Below are positions 15,328 to 23,576 of a stretch of DNA of 64,000 nt, one piece after another. Where the stretch lies: positions 2,659,480-2,723,479 of the forward strand of contig NZ_LMCU01000001.1 in the NCBI RefSeq assembly GCF_001424905.1, read 5' to 3'. Both the position numbers and the translations under genes were made by a program. This DNA comes from Leifsonia sp. Root112D2 (GTDB lineage: Bacteria; Actinomycetota; Actinomycetes; Actinomycetales; Microbacteriaceae). Position 1 is the first letter of the stretch. Each line of letters opens with the position of its first letter. The notes under the pieces are model-generated. The model worked only from the letters and a program-made list of their open reading frames with translations, searched no databases and had not been told where the DNA came from.

Positions 15328-18300
15328 ATGGCTCGTGACCCGCTCTCGCTGACCGCCCTGGCCGGCGTGGGATTCGCGCAGCTGAGCGTGGTGCGTGAGC
15401 GGCTCGAGCAGTTACGCGAGGCATCCGGTCTGACGCAGCAACAGGCCATGCCGCTGTTCGCCGGTGCGGCAGATCCGGATGCCGCGCTGGGCGCCGTGCT
15501 CGAGTTGTTTCGTTCCGCCCCGGATGTCATCGCCCCCGTCTTCGACGACTCCGACGCCACGAGGCGCCTGCTGCGCGTGCTCGGCGCATCCGACGGAATC
15601 GCCGAGTTCTTTCACCGGCATCCGCAGGAACTGTCGTGCCTGGCCGCCGAGATCACGGCGCTGCCCGGCCCCGAGGAACTGAGAATCGATCTGCTCGACG
15701 CCGTTGACGCGCACGACGGCATCGCGGCCGCGACCGACGTTGAGGAGGACGCCTGGTGCGCGCTGCGGGTGCGCTATCGGCGGCGATTGGCCCAGATCGC
15801 CAGTTTCGACCTGGAACAGGACGACCAGGTCGGCGGGCTCGATGCCGTGGCCGACGCACTTTCCGATCTCGCGGCTGCGGCCATCGAGGCATCGCTCGCG
15901 GTGGCACGAGCGCAGACAATCGGCTCCGGTCCCGGGCGTTTCGCCGCGGAAGAGGTGCGTGCGACGCGCTTTTCGATCATCGGCATGGGCAAGGCCGGTG
16001 CCGCCGAACTCAACTACGTCAGCGACGTCGACGTGATCTTCGTCGCGGAGGGCGATACGGCCGAGGCGGAAGAGCCAGGAGGCCTCAGCAACGCGCGTGC
16101 CGTCGACATCGCCACGCGACTTGCCGTGCTCACCATGCGCGGGGTCTTCGCGCCCGCCATCGAGCCGGGCCTGTGGGATGTCGACCCGAATCTGCGCCCT
16201 GAGGGAAAGAGCGGCGCCCTGGTGCGCACCCTCGACTCGCACGTGGCGTACTACGAGCGCTGGGCCAAGACCTGGGAGTTCCAGGCGCTGCTCAAGGCGC
16301 GACCGCTGGCCGGCGACATGGGGCTCGGTGAGCGCTATGTCGCAGCCCTCGCGCCGCTCGTCTGGAACAGCTCCTCCCGCGAGAACTTCGTCGAGTCCGT
16401 GCAGCGCATGCGCGAGCGGGTGACCGACAACATCCCCGACGACGAGGTGAACCACCAGCTCAAGCTCGGGCCGGGGGGCCTGCGTGACATCGAGTTCACG
16501 GTGCAGCTGTTGCAGCTCGTGCATGGTCAGAGCGACGATCGTGTTCGGCAGAGCGGCACGCTGCCCGCACTGGCCGCCCTCGCCGAATACGGCTACATCG
16601 GCCGGGTCGAGGCCGCGGACTTCGCGCAGGACTACCGCAGCCTGCGACTGATGGAGCATCGGCTGCAGCTGCGCTACCTGCGTCGTACGCACCTGATGCC
16701 GCGCGATGAGGGGGATCTGAGTGTGCTGGCGCGCGCATCCGGCCTGGCAACGGGCTCGCACGCGCTGCTGGAGAAGTGGGCGAGCATCAAGCAGCGTGTA
16801 CGCGGCCTGCACGAACGGTTGTTCTATCGGCCGCTGCTCTCGGCGGTCGCGGCGATGCCGAGCGAGGAACTCAACCTCACGAACGCGCAGGCCGAGGCCC
16901 GGCTCGCCGCGATCGGCTTTCGTGATCCGGCGGGGAGTCTCACGCACATTCGGGCGCTGACCGGCGGAGTCTCGCGCCGGGCCGCCATCCAGCAGCACCT
17001 GCTGCCGGTGATGCTGCAATGGTTCGCCGACGGCGCTGATCCCGACTACGGTCTCGTGACGTTTCGCCGGCTCAGCGAGGGCCTCGGCTCCACGCACTGG
17101 TTCCTGCGCATGCTGCGCGACTCGAGCGGGGCAGCGCAGCGTCTGACGCGGGTGCTCTCGGGTTCTCGTTTCGTTGGCGAGCTGCTCGGACTCATCCCAG
17201 CCTCCGTCGCCTGGCTCGAAAGTGAGGAAGACCTGCGACCGCGTTCGCGCGCGGTGCTGCGCGAAGAGACCCGAGCCATTCTCGCCCGTCATGACAGGCC
17301 GGATGCCGCGGCAACGGCACTGCGCACCGCCCGCCGCCGCGAGGTGTTGCGGCTCGCTTTCGCCGCGATCCTCGGTTCCAGCACCGTCGAGGAACTGGCG
17401 CGAGGCCTGAGCGATATCTCGGAGAACATCATCGAGGGGGTGCTCGGCTCCATCAGGGGCGCGCTTGACGGAGCGAACGAGTTCGAGTTCGCCGTGATAG
17501 GCATGGGGCGCTTCGGAGGCCGTGAACTCGGTCTCGGCTCGGACGCCGACGTGATGTACGTGTTCAGGGCGCCCGAGGGGGCGACGGATGCGGCGCACAC
17601 CGCCGCGAAGACCATCGTGAGCGAGCTGGTGCGCCTCACCGAGGACAACGCACTGCCGCTTGATCTGGACATCGATCTGCGCCCCGAAGGCAAGAATGGG
17701 CCGTCCGTGCGCTCCCTCGACTCCTACCGCGCGTATTACGCGCGCTGGTCGCTCACCTGGGAGGCCCAGGCACTGCTGCGGGCGAGGGGGGTCGCGGGGG
17801 ACGAGGCGCTGCAACGCGACTTCGAGTCGCTGGCCGACGAGATTCGCTACCCCGCCGCGATCGATGAGCATGCGGTGCGCGAGGTGAAGCGCATCAAGGC
17901 GAGGGTCGAGAATGAACGGCTGCCCCAGGGCGCCGATCCGGCCCGACACCTGAAGCTCGGCCGCGGCTCGCTCAGCGACGTGGAGTGGCTCGTACAGCTG
18001 CAGCAGCTGCAGCACGGCGCGCACATTCCTGACCTTCGAACCACGTCGACCCTGGATGCCCTCGCCGTGTGCGCCGCCAACGATCTCATCGACGACGAGG
18101 ATGCGCTCAAGCTGCACGAGGCATGGATCTTCGCCTCGCGTGCGCGCTCAGCCATGACCCTGTGGACGAACAAGACCTCCGACGTACTTCCGGTGGATCG
18201 CCTGCAGCTCGATGGCGTGGCACGCCTGCTCGAGTACCCGCCCGGATCGGCCTCACAGCTGGAGCAGGACTATCTCGCCGTCACCCGGCGGGCTCGCGGT

Positions 18301-18357
18301 GTCTTCGAGCGCCTCTTCTACGGCATCGAAGACCGCCCGGAGCCGTCAACGGGCTAA
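15328..18357 (+). CDS. glnE: Bifunctional glutamine-synthetase adenylyltransferase/deadenylase
   Basis: Adds or removes AMP on the regulatory tyrosine of GlnA1. 1009 residues with two nucleotidyltransferase domains. The N-terminal (deadenylase) domain carries GMGKAGAAELNYVSDVDV near residues 217-236, and the C-terminal (adenylylase) domain carries GMGRFGGRELGLGSDADV near 723-742. Each is followed by its LRPEGKSGALVR / LRPEGKNGPSVR block, and each domain ends in a helical segment (FERLFYG at the C-terminus). Both catalytic aspartate pairs are intact. Located between glnA2 and glnA1, its main substrate. Confidence 0.97.
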   Translation: MARDPLSLTALAGVGFAQLSVVRERLEQLREASGLTQQQAMPLFAGAADPDAALGAVLELFRSAPDVIAPVFDDSDATRRLLRVLGASDGIAEFFHRHPQELSCLAAEITALPGPEELRIDLLDAVDAHDGIAAATDVEEDAWCALRVRYRRRLAQIASFDLEQDDQVGGLDAVADALSDLAAAAIEASLAVARAQTIGSGPGRFAAEEVRATRFSIIGMGKAGAAELNYVSDVDVIFVAEGDTAEAEEPGGLSNARAVDIATRLAVLTMRGVFAPAIEPGLWDVDPNLRPEGKSGALVRTLDSHVAYYERWAKTWEFQALLKARPLAGDMGLGERYVAALAPLVWNSSSRENFVESVQRMRERVTDNIPDDEVNHQLKLGPGGLRDIEFTVQLLQLVHGQSDDRVRQSGTLPALAALAEYGYIGRVEAADFAQDYRSLRLMEHRLQLRYLRRTHLMPRDEGDLSVLARASGLATGSHALLEKWASIKQRVRGLHERLFYRPLLSAVAAMPSEELNLTNAQAEARLAAIGFRDPAGSLTHIRALTGGVSRRAAIQQHLLPVMLQWFADGADPDYGLVTFRRLSEGLGSTHWFLRMLRDSSGAAQRLTRVLSGSRFVGELLGLIPASVAWLESEEDLRPRSRAVLREETRAILARHDRPDAAATALRTARRREVLRLAFAAILGSSTVEELARGLSDISENIIEGVLGSIRGALDGANEFEFAVIGMGRFGGRELGLGSDADVMYVFRAPEGATDAAHTAAKTIVSELVRLTEDNALPLDLDIDLRPEGKNGPSVRSLDSYRAYYARWSLTWEAQALLRARGVAGDEALQRDFESLADEIRYPAAIDEHAVREVKRIKARVENERLPQGADPARHLKLGRGSLSDVEWLVQLQQLQHGAHIPDLRTTSTLDALAVCAANDLIDDEDALKLHEAWIFASRARSAMTLWTNKTSDVLPVDRLQLDGVARLLEYPPGSASQLEQDYLAVTRRARGVFERLFYGIEDRPEPSTG

Positions 18358-18378
18358 CCGCATCCGTCAATTGAGAGG

Positions 18379-18393
18379 CCCCGGCCACCGGGG
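18379..18393 (+). terminator. Short GC hairpin after glnE
   Basis: CCCCGG-CCA-CCGGGG, a 6-bp stem with a 3-base loop 22 bp after the glnE stop. No U-tract follows. It may end the glnA2-glnE transcript, but the stem is short. Confidence 0.4.
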
Positions 18394-18476
18394 TGGACCG
18401 AACGGTACACAACCGTGATTCTGTGGGTGGGTCGGCACCAATAAGCTGACACCACAACAGAGACGAAGGAGGCGCG

Positions 18477-18866
18477 ATGAAACGTCATGCCATCGGTGCA
18501 GTGGCAGTGCTCGGGCTACTGACCGGATGCGCCACCGCGCCCGCCGCATCTGTAACCCCCGCGCCAACGGTGACGATCACGACATCCCCGGAAGCACAAT
18601 CCCCCCGAGAGGCACAGGTGGGCGACTCGCTGACATCCCTGGAGGCCTGGGACGTTTGCTTCGCTCACACGACCACGCAGGTCCAGTCCGACCTCACCGA
18701 GTGGAGCCGGTACTCACCTGACCTCGTCGTTGAGCAAAGCACCGGGTTCATCGTCACGATCAAAGGCGTGCGAACAAGTATGGGAAAAGACTTCGGAACG
18801 GTGACGTGCGAGGTCGAAGGCCGAGTCGGCGGGGTCGTCATCGCGAGCTGGAAACGGACGATCTAA
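18477..18866 (+). CDS. Small hypothetical lipoprotein
   Basis: 129 residues. The signal peptide MKRHAIGAVAVLGLLTGC ends in lipobox LTGC with the cysteine at 18. A Pro/Thr/Ala linker (residues 19-45) follows, then a compact domain with two cysteines (DVCFAHTTT and VTCEVEG) that may form a disulfide outside the cell. No family recognised. A strong GAAGGAGG ribosome site precedes ATG 18477. It splits the conserved glnE-glnA1 neighbourhood, so it is probably a lineage-specific insertion. The 166 bases after it (18867-19032) show no gene and no convincing terminator. Confidence 0.75.
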   Translation: MKRHAIGAVAVLGLLTGCATAPAASVTPAPTVTITTSPEAQSPREAQVGDSLTSLEAWDVCFAHTTTQVQSDLTEWSRYSPDLVVEQSTGFIVTIKGVRTSMGKDFGTVTCEVEGRVGGVVIASWKRTI

Positions 18867-19032
18867 AGCACAGAAGTGCGGAGGCAGCGAGAAAACGCCG
18901 GGGAACAACCGGCCAACATCTCCGCGCGTGGCGTGACCTGGAAAGGACGAGTCCGCACGAACTGCCGGCATTTCTGTTCGGCTGTGCGTGCGGACTCCCT
19001 GCGGACTAAACCCGCTTCTGTCCAGTGATCAG

Positions 19033-20457
19033 CTACACACCGTAGTACAGCTCGTACTCGAAGGGGTGCGGGCGCTGGGCGAGAGGCTTGATCTCCTTCT
19101 CACGCTTGTAATCGATCCACGTCTCGATGAGCTCCTGGCTGAACACGCCGCCCGCGGTGAGGAAGTCGTGGTCGGCCTCGAGAGCGTCGAGCGCAGCCTC
19201 AAGCGTGGCAGGAAGCTGCGGAATGTTCTTCGCTTCCTCGGGGGGCAACTCGTACAGGTCCTTGTCAACGGGCTCGTGGGGCTCGATGCGGTTCTTGATG
19301 CCATCGAGGCCGGCCATCAGCTGCGCAGCGAACGCCAGGTACGGGTTGCTGGCGCCATCCGGCACGCGGAACTCGATGCGCTTGGCCTTCGGGTTCGTTC
19401 CCGTGATCGGGATGCGGATGCACGCCGAGCGGTTGCCGGCCGAGTACACCAGGTTGACGGGCGCCTCAAAGCCGGGCACGAGGCGACGGAACGAGTTGAC
19501 GGACGGGTTCGTGAACGCGAGCACCGCCGGGGCGTGCTTGAGCAGGCCGCCGATGTACCAGCGCGCCAGGTCTGACAGGCCACCGTAGCCGGCCTCATCG
19601 TAGAACAGCGGCTTGCCGTCGCTCCACAGCGACTGGTGGGTGTGCATGCCCGAACCGTTGTCGCCGAAGAGCGGCTTCGGCATGAAGGTGGCGGTCTTGC
19701 CCCACTCGTTCGCCGTGTTCTTGACGATGTATTTGAACTTCAGGATGTCGTCTGCCGCGGCGACCATGGTGTCGAAGCGGTAGTTGATCTCCGCCTGTCC
19801 GCCGGTGCCGACCTCATGGTGTGCACGCTCCAGGATCAGGCCGGCGTCGATCAGCTTGAGGCTGATGTCGTCGCGCAGGTCCGCCTGCTTGTCCACGGGA
19901 CTGACGGGAAAGTAGCCGCCCTTGAACGGGGTCTTGTTGGCGAGGTTGCCGCCCTCTTCGGCACGGCCCGAGTTCCAGGCGCCCTCCTCGGAGTCGACGC
20001 TGTAGAAGCTGGAGTGCTGGTTCACCTCATAACGCACGTCGTCAAAGATGTAGAACTCGGCCTCCGGTGCGAAGAACGCGGTGTCGGCGATGCCGGTGGA
20101 TGCCAGGTACTTCTCGGCCTTCTTGGCCACCTGGCGCGGGTCCTTCGCGTAGATCTCGCCGTTACGCGGGTTGTAAATGTCGAAGACCATGATCAGCGTG
20201 CGCTCGGCACGGAACGGGTCGACGTAGGCGGTGGAGACATCCGGAATCAGCTGCATGTCAGACTCGTGAATGGAGGCGAAGCCTCGAATCGACGAGCCGT
20301 CGAAAAGCTGCCCCACCGAGAAGAACTCCTCGTCGACGGTCGCGGCGGGAATGTTGAAGTGCTGCTGGACACCGGGAAGATCGGTGAAGCGAATGTCGAG
20401 GAATTTGACATCCGTGTCCTTGATGAAGGCGAGCACCTCGGATGAATCACGGAACAT
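19033..20457 (-). CDS. glnA: Glutamine synthetase type I (main, adenylylated form)
   Basis: Main ammonia-assimilating enzyme: glutamate + NH3 + ATP to glutamine, a dodecamer. 474 residues. Motifs: QLFDGSSIRGF, FFAPEAEFYIFDD, HHEVGTGGQAEINY, KPLFGDNGSGMHTHQS, and NRSACIRIP. The adenylylation site is Tyr402 in KDLYELPPEE, the substrate of the neighbouring GlnE. ATG 20457; the upstream 140 bp hold the GlnR-like operator (20543-20569) and a CCGCGG-N7-CCGCGG dyad at 20525-20543 that may form a leader hairpin. Convergent with the lipoprotein and glnE, as in mycobacteria. Confidence 0.97.
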   Translation of the reverse strand: MFRDSSEVLAFIKDTDVKFLDIRFTDLPGVQQHFNIPAATVDEEFFSVGQLFDGSSIRGFASIHESDMQLIPDVSTAYVDPFRAERTLIMVFDIYNPRNGEIYAKDPRQVAKKAEKYLASTGIADTAFFAPEAEFYIFDDVRYEVNQHSSFYSVDSEEGAWNSGRAEEGGNLANKTPFKGGYFPVSPVDKQADLRDDISLKLIDAGLILERAHHEVGTGGQAEINYRFDTMVAAADDILKFKYIVKNTANEWGKTATFMPKPLFGDNGSGMHTHQSLWSDGKPLFYDEAGYGGLSDLARWYIGGLLKHAPAVLAFTNPSVNSFRRLVPGFEAPVNLVYSAGNRSACIRIPITGTNPKAKRIEFRVPDGASNPYLAFAAQLMAGLDGIKNRIEPHEPVDKDLYELPPEEAKNIPQLPATLEAALDALEADHDFLTAGGVFSQELIETWIDYKREKEIKPLAQRPHPFEYELYYGV

Positions 20458-20542
20458 GTGGATGGCTCCAAATGGCTTGTTGGGGGCGAAGGATCGCGCC
20501 TGCGACCCTGTGTTGACGGTAGACCCGCGGAATTTCCCCGCG

Positions 20543-20569
20543 GTATCGCAATTGTTTCCGTCATGTTAC
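20543..20569 (-). promoter_or_regulatory. GlnR-type operator with three half-sites
   Basis: On the minus strand the sequence is GTAAC-ATGACG-GAAAC-AATTGC-GATAC: three 5-bp half-sites spaced by 6 bp. The first two match the actinobacterial GlnR consensus gTnAC-N6-GaAAC exactly, and the third continues the 11-bp phase. It lies 86-112 nt upstream of glnA1. It is also within 30 bp of the -10 of the divergent RDD gene, so both directions could be affected. Confidence 0.75.
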
Positions 20570-20597
20570 GCGACGGACGACTGCGTAAACTCGATGG

Positions 20598-21041
20598 GTG
20601 AGCAATTCCGCCCGATCGACCGACTCAATGACCATCGCCCCGTCCCGGTTTCCGGGGGAGCGGCTGGGAATTCCCGAGCACGGTCGGGGTTCGGTGGCCC
20701 GCCCGGGCAGACGCATCGGTGCCCTCGCCATCGACTGGGCCATCGCCACGCTCATCTCCTACGCGTTCTTCTCCGGCCAGTCCTGGCTGACGCTGAACTC
20801 GTGGGCGACGTCGAGTATTTTTGTCGCAATGCAGATCGTGTTCATTCCGACCATCGGGGGCGGCATCGGCCATCGTCTCGTCGGACTGCGCGTTATTGCG
20901 CTGCGCGGGGGATGGGTCGGCCTGTGGCGCCCCATCGTGCGCAGCATCCTGCTGGGATTCGTGATCCCTGCGCTGGTCTGGGACTCCGATCAGCGCGGCT
21001 TTCACGACAAGATCGCCGGAACCGTACTGATCCGCGCCTAG
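20598..21041 (+). CDS. RDD-family membrane protein
   Basis: 147 residues with an RDD-domain topology. The first arginine-bearing helix reads RPGRRIGALAIDWAIATLISYAFF, a central helix follows (SIFVAMQIVFIPTIGGGIGHRLVGLRV in two parts), and the C-terminal signature RGFHDKIAGTVLI contains the second acidic residue. Function of these proteins is unknown; some act as ion exchangers or as membrane partners. The GTG start at 20598 is 6 nt after TAAACT (20586-20591), a leaderless arrangement. In actinobacteria it is a standard neighbour of lipA and DUF4191. Confidence 0.87.
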   Translation: MSNSARSTDSMTIAPSRFPGERLGIPEHGRGSVARPGRRIGALAIDWAIATLISYAFFSGQSWLTLNSWATSSIFVAMQIVFIPTIGGGIGHRLVGLRVIALRGGWVGLWRPIVRSILLGFVIPALVWDSDQRGFHDKIAGTVLIRA

Positions 21042-21072
21042 CGCCCTGCTATGGGCAGCCAGCGCCTGACAG

Positions 21073-21777
21073 CTAGGCGCGCTTGGCCCGCACCTTGCGC
21101 GGGTCGATGCCCTTGGGAATCGGCAACTGGTTGCTGGTGAGCGACTCGAGCCGGTTGCTGATCGCCAGCACCTCTGCCTTGGTGAGAAGCGGCTTGATCT
21201 TGGCGAGACGGCGCGAGACCTTGTGCAAGGGCACGGAGTCGGCATCCGGCCCGACGCTCAGCGTCGTCAGGGGCACATTGGGCAGCACCTTGGAGACGCG
21301 GCGACGCTCCTCGTCGACCATGCGCGTCGTGCGGCTGCGCGGACCCTCGCTGATCAGCACGACGCCTCCACGACCGACGGCGCGGTAGATCGCATCCTGC
21401 GTCTTGCCGTTGACCGCGATGGGCATCTCGCTGCCACGCCAGCCACGTTTGAGCGAGCTGCGCAGCACGGCGCCCACAGCACCCGCCTGCCCTTCGATCT
21501 GGGAGTATGCGGCCTTCTCGGCGCGACGTCCCAGAATGATGAGCGCCACCAGGATGCCGGCCATCACGCCGGCGACGATCCACAGCACCAGAGTGAAGAT
21601 GCTGCCCTCGGAGAACAGCAGCGACACGATGATGCCGACGATGACGGGCAGTGCGAAGCCACCACCGATGTACCAGATCGCCCGCTTGTCGTAGCGGCGT
21701 GTCATCTGGAACACCTGCCACATCTGCTTGATGCGGCCGGGTTCTTTCGTCGCGGAGGAATCCTTGCTGCGTGCCAT
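21073..21777 (-). CDS. DUF4191 membrane protein
   Basis: 234 residues. Two adjacent membrane helices at about 38-60 and 63-84 (GGGFALPVIVGIIVSLLF; FTLVLWIVAGVMAGILVALI) are followed by a basic cytoplasmic domain (RGWRGSEMPIAVNGKTQDAIYRAVGRGG...). Family DUF4191, actinobacterial, function unknown, nearly always beside lipA. ATG 21777 is supported by TATCCT 7 nt upstream (leaderless). lipA lies upstream with 49 bp between, on the same strand. Confidence 0.88.
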   Translation of the reverse strand: MARSKDSSATKEPGRIKQMWQVFQMTRRYDKRAIWYIGGGFALPVIVGIIVSLLFSEGSIFTLVLWIVAGVMAGILVALIILGRRAEKAAYSQIEGQAGAVGAVLRSSLKRGWRGSEMPIAVNGKTQDAIYRAVGRGGVVLISEGPRSRTTRMVDEERRRVSKVLPNVPLTTLSVGPDADSVPLHKVSRRLAKIKPLLTKAEVLAISNRLESLTSNQLPIPKGIDPRKVRAKRA

Positions 21778-21826
21778 GTTGTCTAGGATACCGACTCGTC
21801 GGCGCTCCGGATGACGCTGTTCGCGT

Positions 21827-22816
21827 TCAGGAGACAGCCTGCGCGAAGCCGAGCGAGGCATCCGCAAGCGGGCGCAGAGCCTCGGGTATCTCGCGGCCCT
21901 TGGCCTGCATCGATTGCGCCCAGAGTCGGCCGGCGCGATACGACGACCGCACGAGCGGGCCGGCGAGAACTCCGAGAAAGCCGATGGACTCGGCCTCGGC
22001 CTTGATGTCCAGGAATTCCTCGGGATGCAACCACCGGGCCACCGGAAGATGGCGCGGTGAGGGGCGCAGATACTGCGTGACGGTGATGATGTCGCATCCG
22101 GCGTCGTGCAGGTGCTGCAAAGCCTGGCCGATCTCGGCACGCTCCTCGCCCATGCCCAGGATCAGGTTGGACTTGGTGATGAGGCCCGCTGCGCGCGCCT
22201 GAGTGAGCACGTTCAGCGAACGCTCATAGCTGAACGCCGGACGGATGCGCTTGAAGAGGCGAGGTACGGTCTCCACGTTGTGCGCGAAGACTTCGGGACG
22301 CGCCGAGAACACCTCACCGAGCAGATCCGGGTTGCCAGAGAAGTCGGTTGCGAGAATCTCCACGCCCGTTCCCGGTGCCTGCGCGTGAATCTGCCGAACG
22401 GTCTCTGCATGCAGCCACGCGCCTTCGTCGTGCAGGTCGTCGCGGGCCACACCGGTTACGGTGGCGTAGCGCAGCTTCATCGACACGACCGACTCGGCCA
22501 CCCGGCGCGGCTCGTCGGTGTCATAGTCGGCGGGCTTTCCGGTGTCGATCTGGCAGAAGTCGCAACGGCGGGTGCACTGCGAGCCGCCGATGAGGAAGGT
22601 CGCCTCGCGATCCTCCCAGCACTCGTAGATGTTGGGGCAGCCGGCCTCCTGGCACACGGTGTGCAGATTCTCGTCCTTCACGAGCTGCTGCAACTGCTGG
22701 TACTCGGGGCCCATGCGGGCCCGGGTCTTGATCCACTCGGGCTTGCGCTCGATGGGCGTCTCCGCGTTGCGGATCTCGAGGCGCAGCATGCGGCGCCCCT
22801 CGGGTGCCGCGCTCAC
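21827..22816 (-). CDS. lipA: Lipoyl synthase
   Basis: Radical-SAM enzyme that inserts two sulfurs into octanoyl groups on E2 and H proteins. 329 residues. The auxiliary cluster cysteines are in CQEAGCPNIYEC, the radical-SAM cluster is CTRRCDFC, and the C-terminal serine that ligates the auxiliary cluster is in VRSSYRAG. The GTG start at 22816 overlaps the lipB stop as GTGA, so translation is coupled to lipB. The octanoylated substrate, an E2 protein, is encoded 2.5 kb away at 25306-26811. Confidence 0.96.
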   Translation of the reverse strand: MSAAPEGRRMLRLEIRNAETPIERKPEWIKTRARMGPEYQQLQQLVKDENLHTVCQEAGCPNIYECWEDREATFLIGGSQCTRRCDFCQIDTGKPADYDTDEPRRVAESVVSMKLRYATVTGVARDDLHDEGAWLHAETVRQIHAQAPGTGVEILATDFSGNPDLLGEVFSARPEVFAHNVETVPRLFKRIRPAFSYERSLNVLTQARAAGLITKSNLILGMGEERAEIGQALQHLHDAGCDIITVTQYLRPSPRHLPVARWLHPEEFLDIKAEAESIGFLGVLAGPLVRSSYRAGRLWAQSMQAKGREIPEALRPLADASLGFAQAVS

Positions 22817-23448
22817 GCGACGGCCTCCCACACCTCGGTGAAGCGCGCCTCGACGAGCGGGGCCACCTCGGCCGGGGTGACGGTGCGGCCCAGAACGCGG
22901 CTGATCGAGGTGATTCCGGCATCCGGGATGCCGCAGGCGACGATCTTCTCGTACGCCTCGAAGTCGTTAGAACAGTTCAGGGCGAATCCGTGCGTGGTGA
23001 CACCGGAGGCGACCCGGATGCCGATGGCGGCGATCTTCTCGTCGCGCTCGCCTCCCACGATCCACACCCCTGATCGCCCTGCCACCCGCACGCCGCCGAC
23101 GCCGAGTTCGGCGAGCACGTCGATGAGGATTCCCTCGAGGGTGCGCACGTAGCCGACCACATCCACCGGCTCCGGCAGGCGCACGATCGGATATCCGATG
23201 AGCTGGCCTGGACCGTGCCAGGTGATCTTGCCCCCGCGGTCCACGTCGATGACGGGAGTACCATCCGTGGGTCTCTCGGAGTCCTCGGTGCGTTTACCCG
23301 CCGTGTACACGGAGGGGTGCTCAAGGAGAATGACGGTATCGGGCGCCAGCCCTGAAACCACGGCAGCGTGCAGTGCACGCTGCTGGTCCAGAGCCTCGTT
23401 ATACGGCACGGAGTTGGCGCTTAGCCCCGCGACGACAAAGTCGGTCAC
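22813..23448 (-). CDS. lipB: Octanoyl-[ACP]:protein N-octanoyltransferase
   Basis: Moves octanoyl from ACP to the lipoyl-domain lysine. 211 residues. Catalytic dyad: the lysine in GGERDEKIAAIGIRV and the cysteine in IVACGIPDAGITS. LEHPSVYTAGKR and ITWHGPGQLIGYPI are the other conserved blocks. The GTG start at 23448 has TAGGCT exactly 6 nt upstream (leaderless). First gene of a lipB-lipA pair with a 4-bp overlap; DUF4191 probably follows in the same transcript. Confidence 0.96.
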   Translation of the reverse strand: MTDFVVAGLSANSVPYNEALDQQRALHAAVVSGLAPDTVILLEHPSVYTAGKRTEDSERPTDGTPVIDVDRGGKITWHGPGQLIGYPIVRLPEPVDVVGYVRTLEGILIDVLAELGVGGVRVAGRSGVWIVGGERDEKIAAIGIRVASGVTTHGFALNCSNDFEAYEKIVACGIPDAGITSISRVLGRTVTPAEVAPLVEARFTEVWEAVA

Positions 23449-23576
23449 CTGTTCAGCCTATCCGGCGTCGGCGACTGCACAGTCCGCCGTCGCCGGATGT
23501 TTCCCACAATTACGCCGCAATCCTCCCGTGCCGCCGTGCCCCGCAGCGAGGATTGCCGCATGACCAGGTTTTCTCC

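Noticed and set aside
15412..18117. A 901-codon open frame on the minus strand
   Set aside because: Entirely antisense to glnE, which has two intact nucleotidyltransferase domains. No ribosome site and no family likeness.
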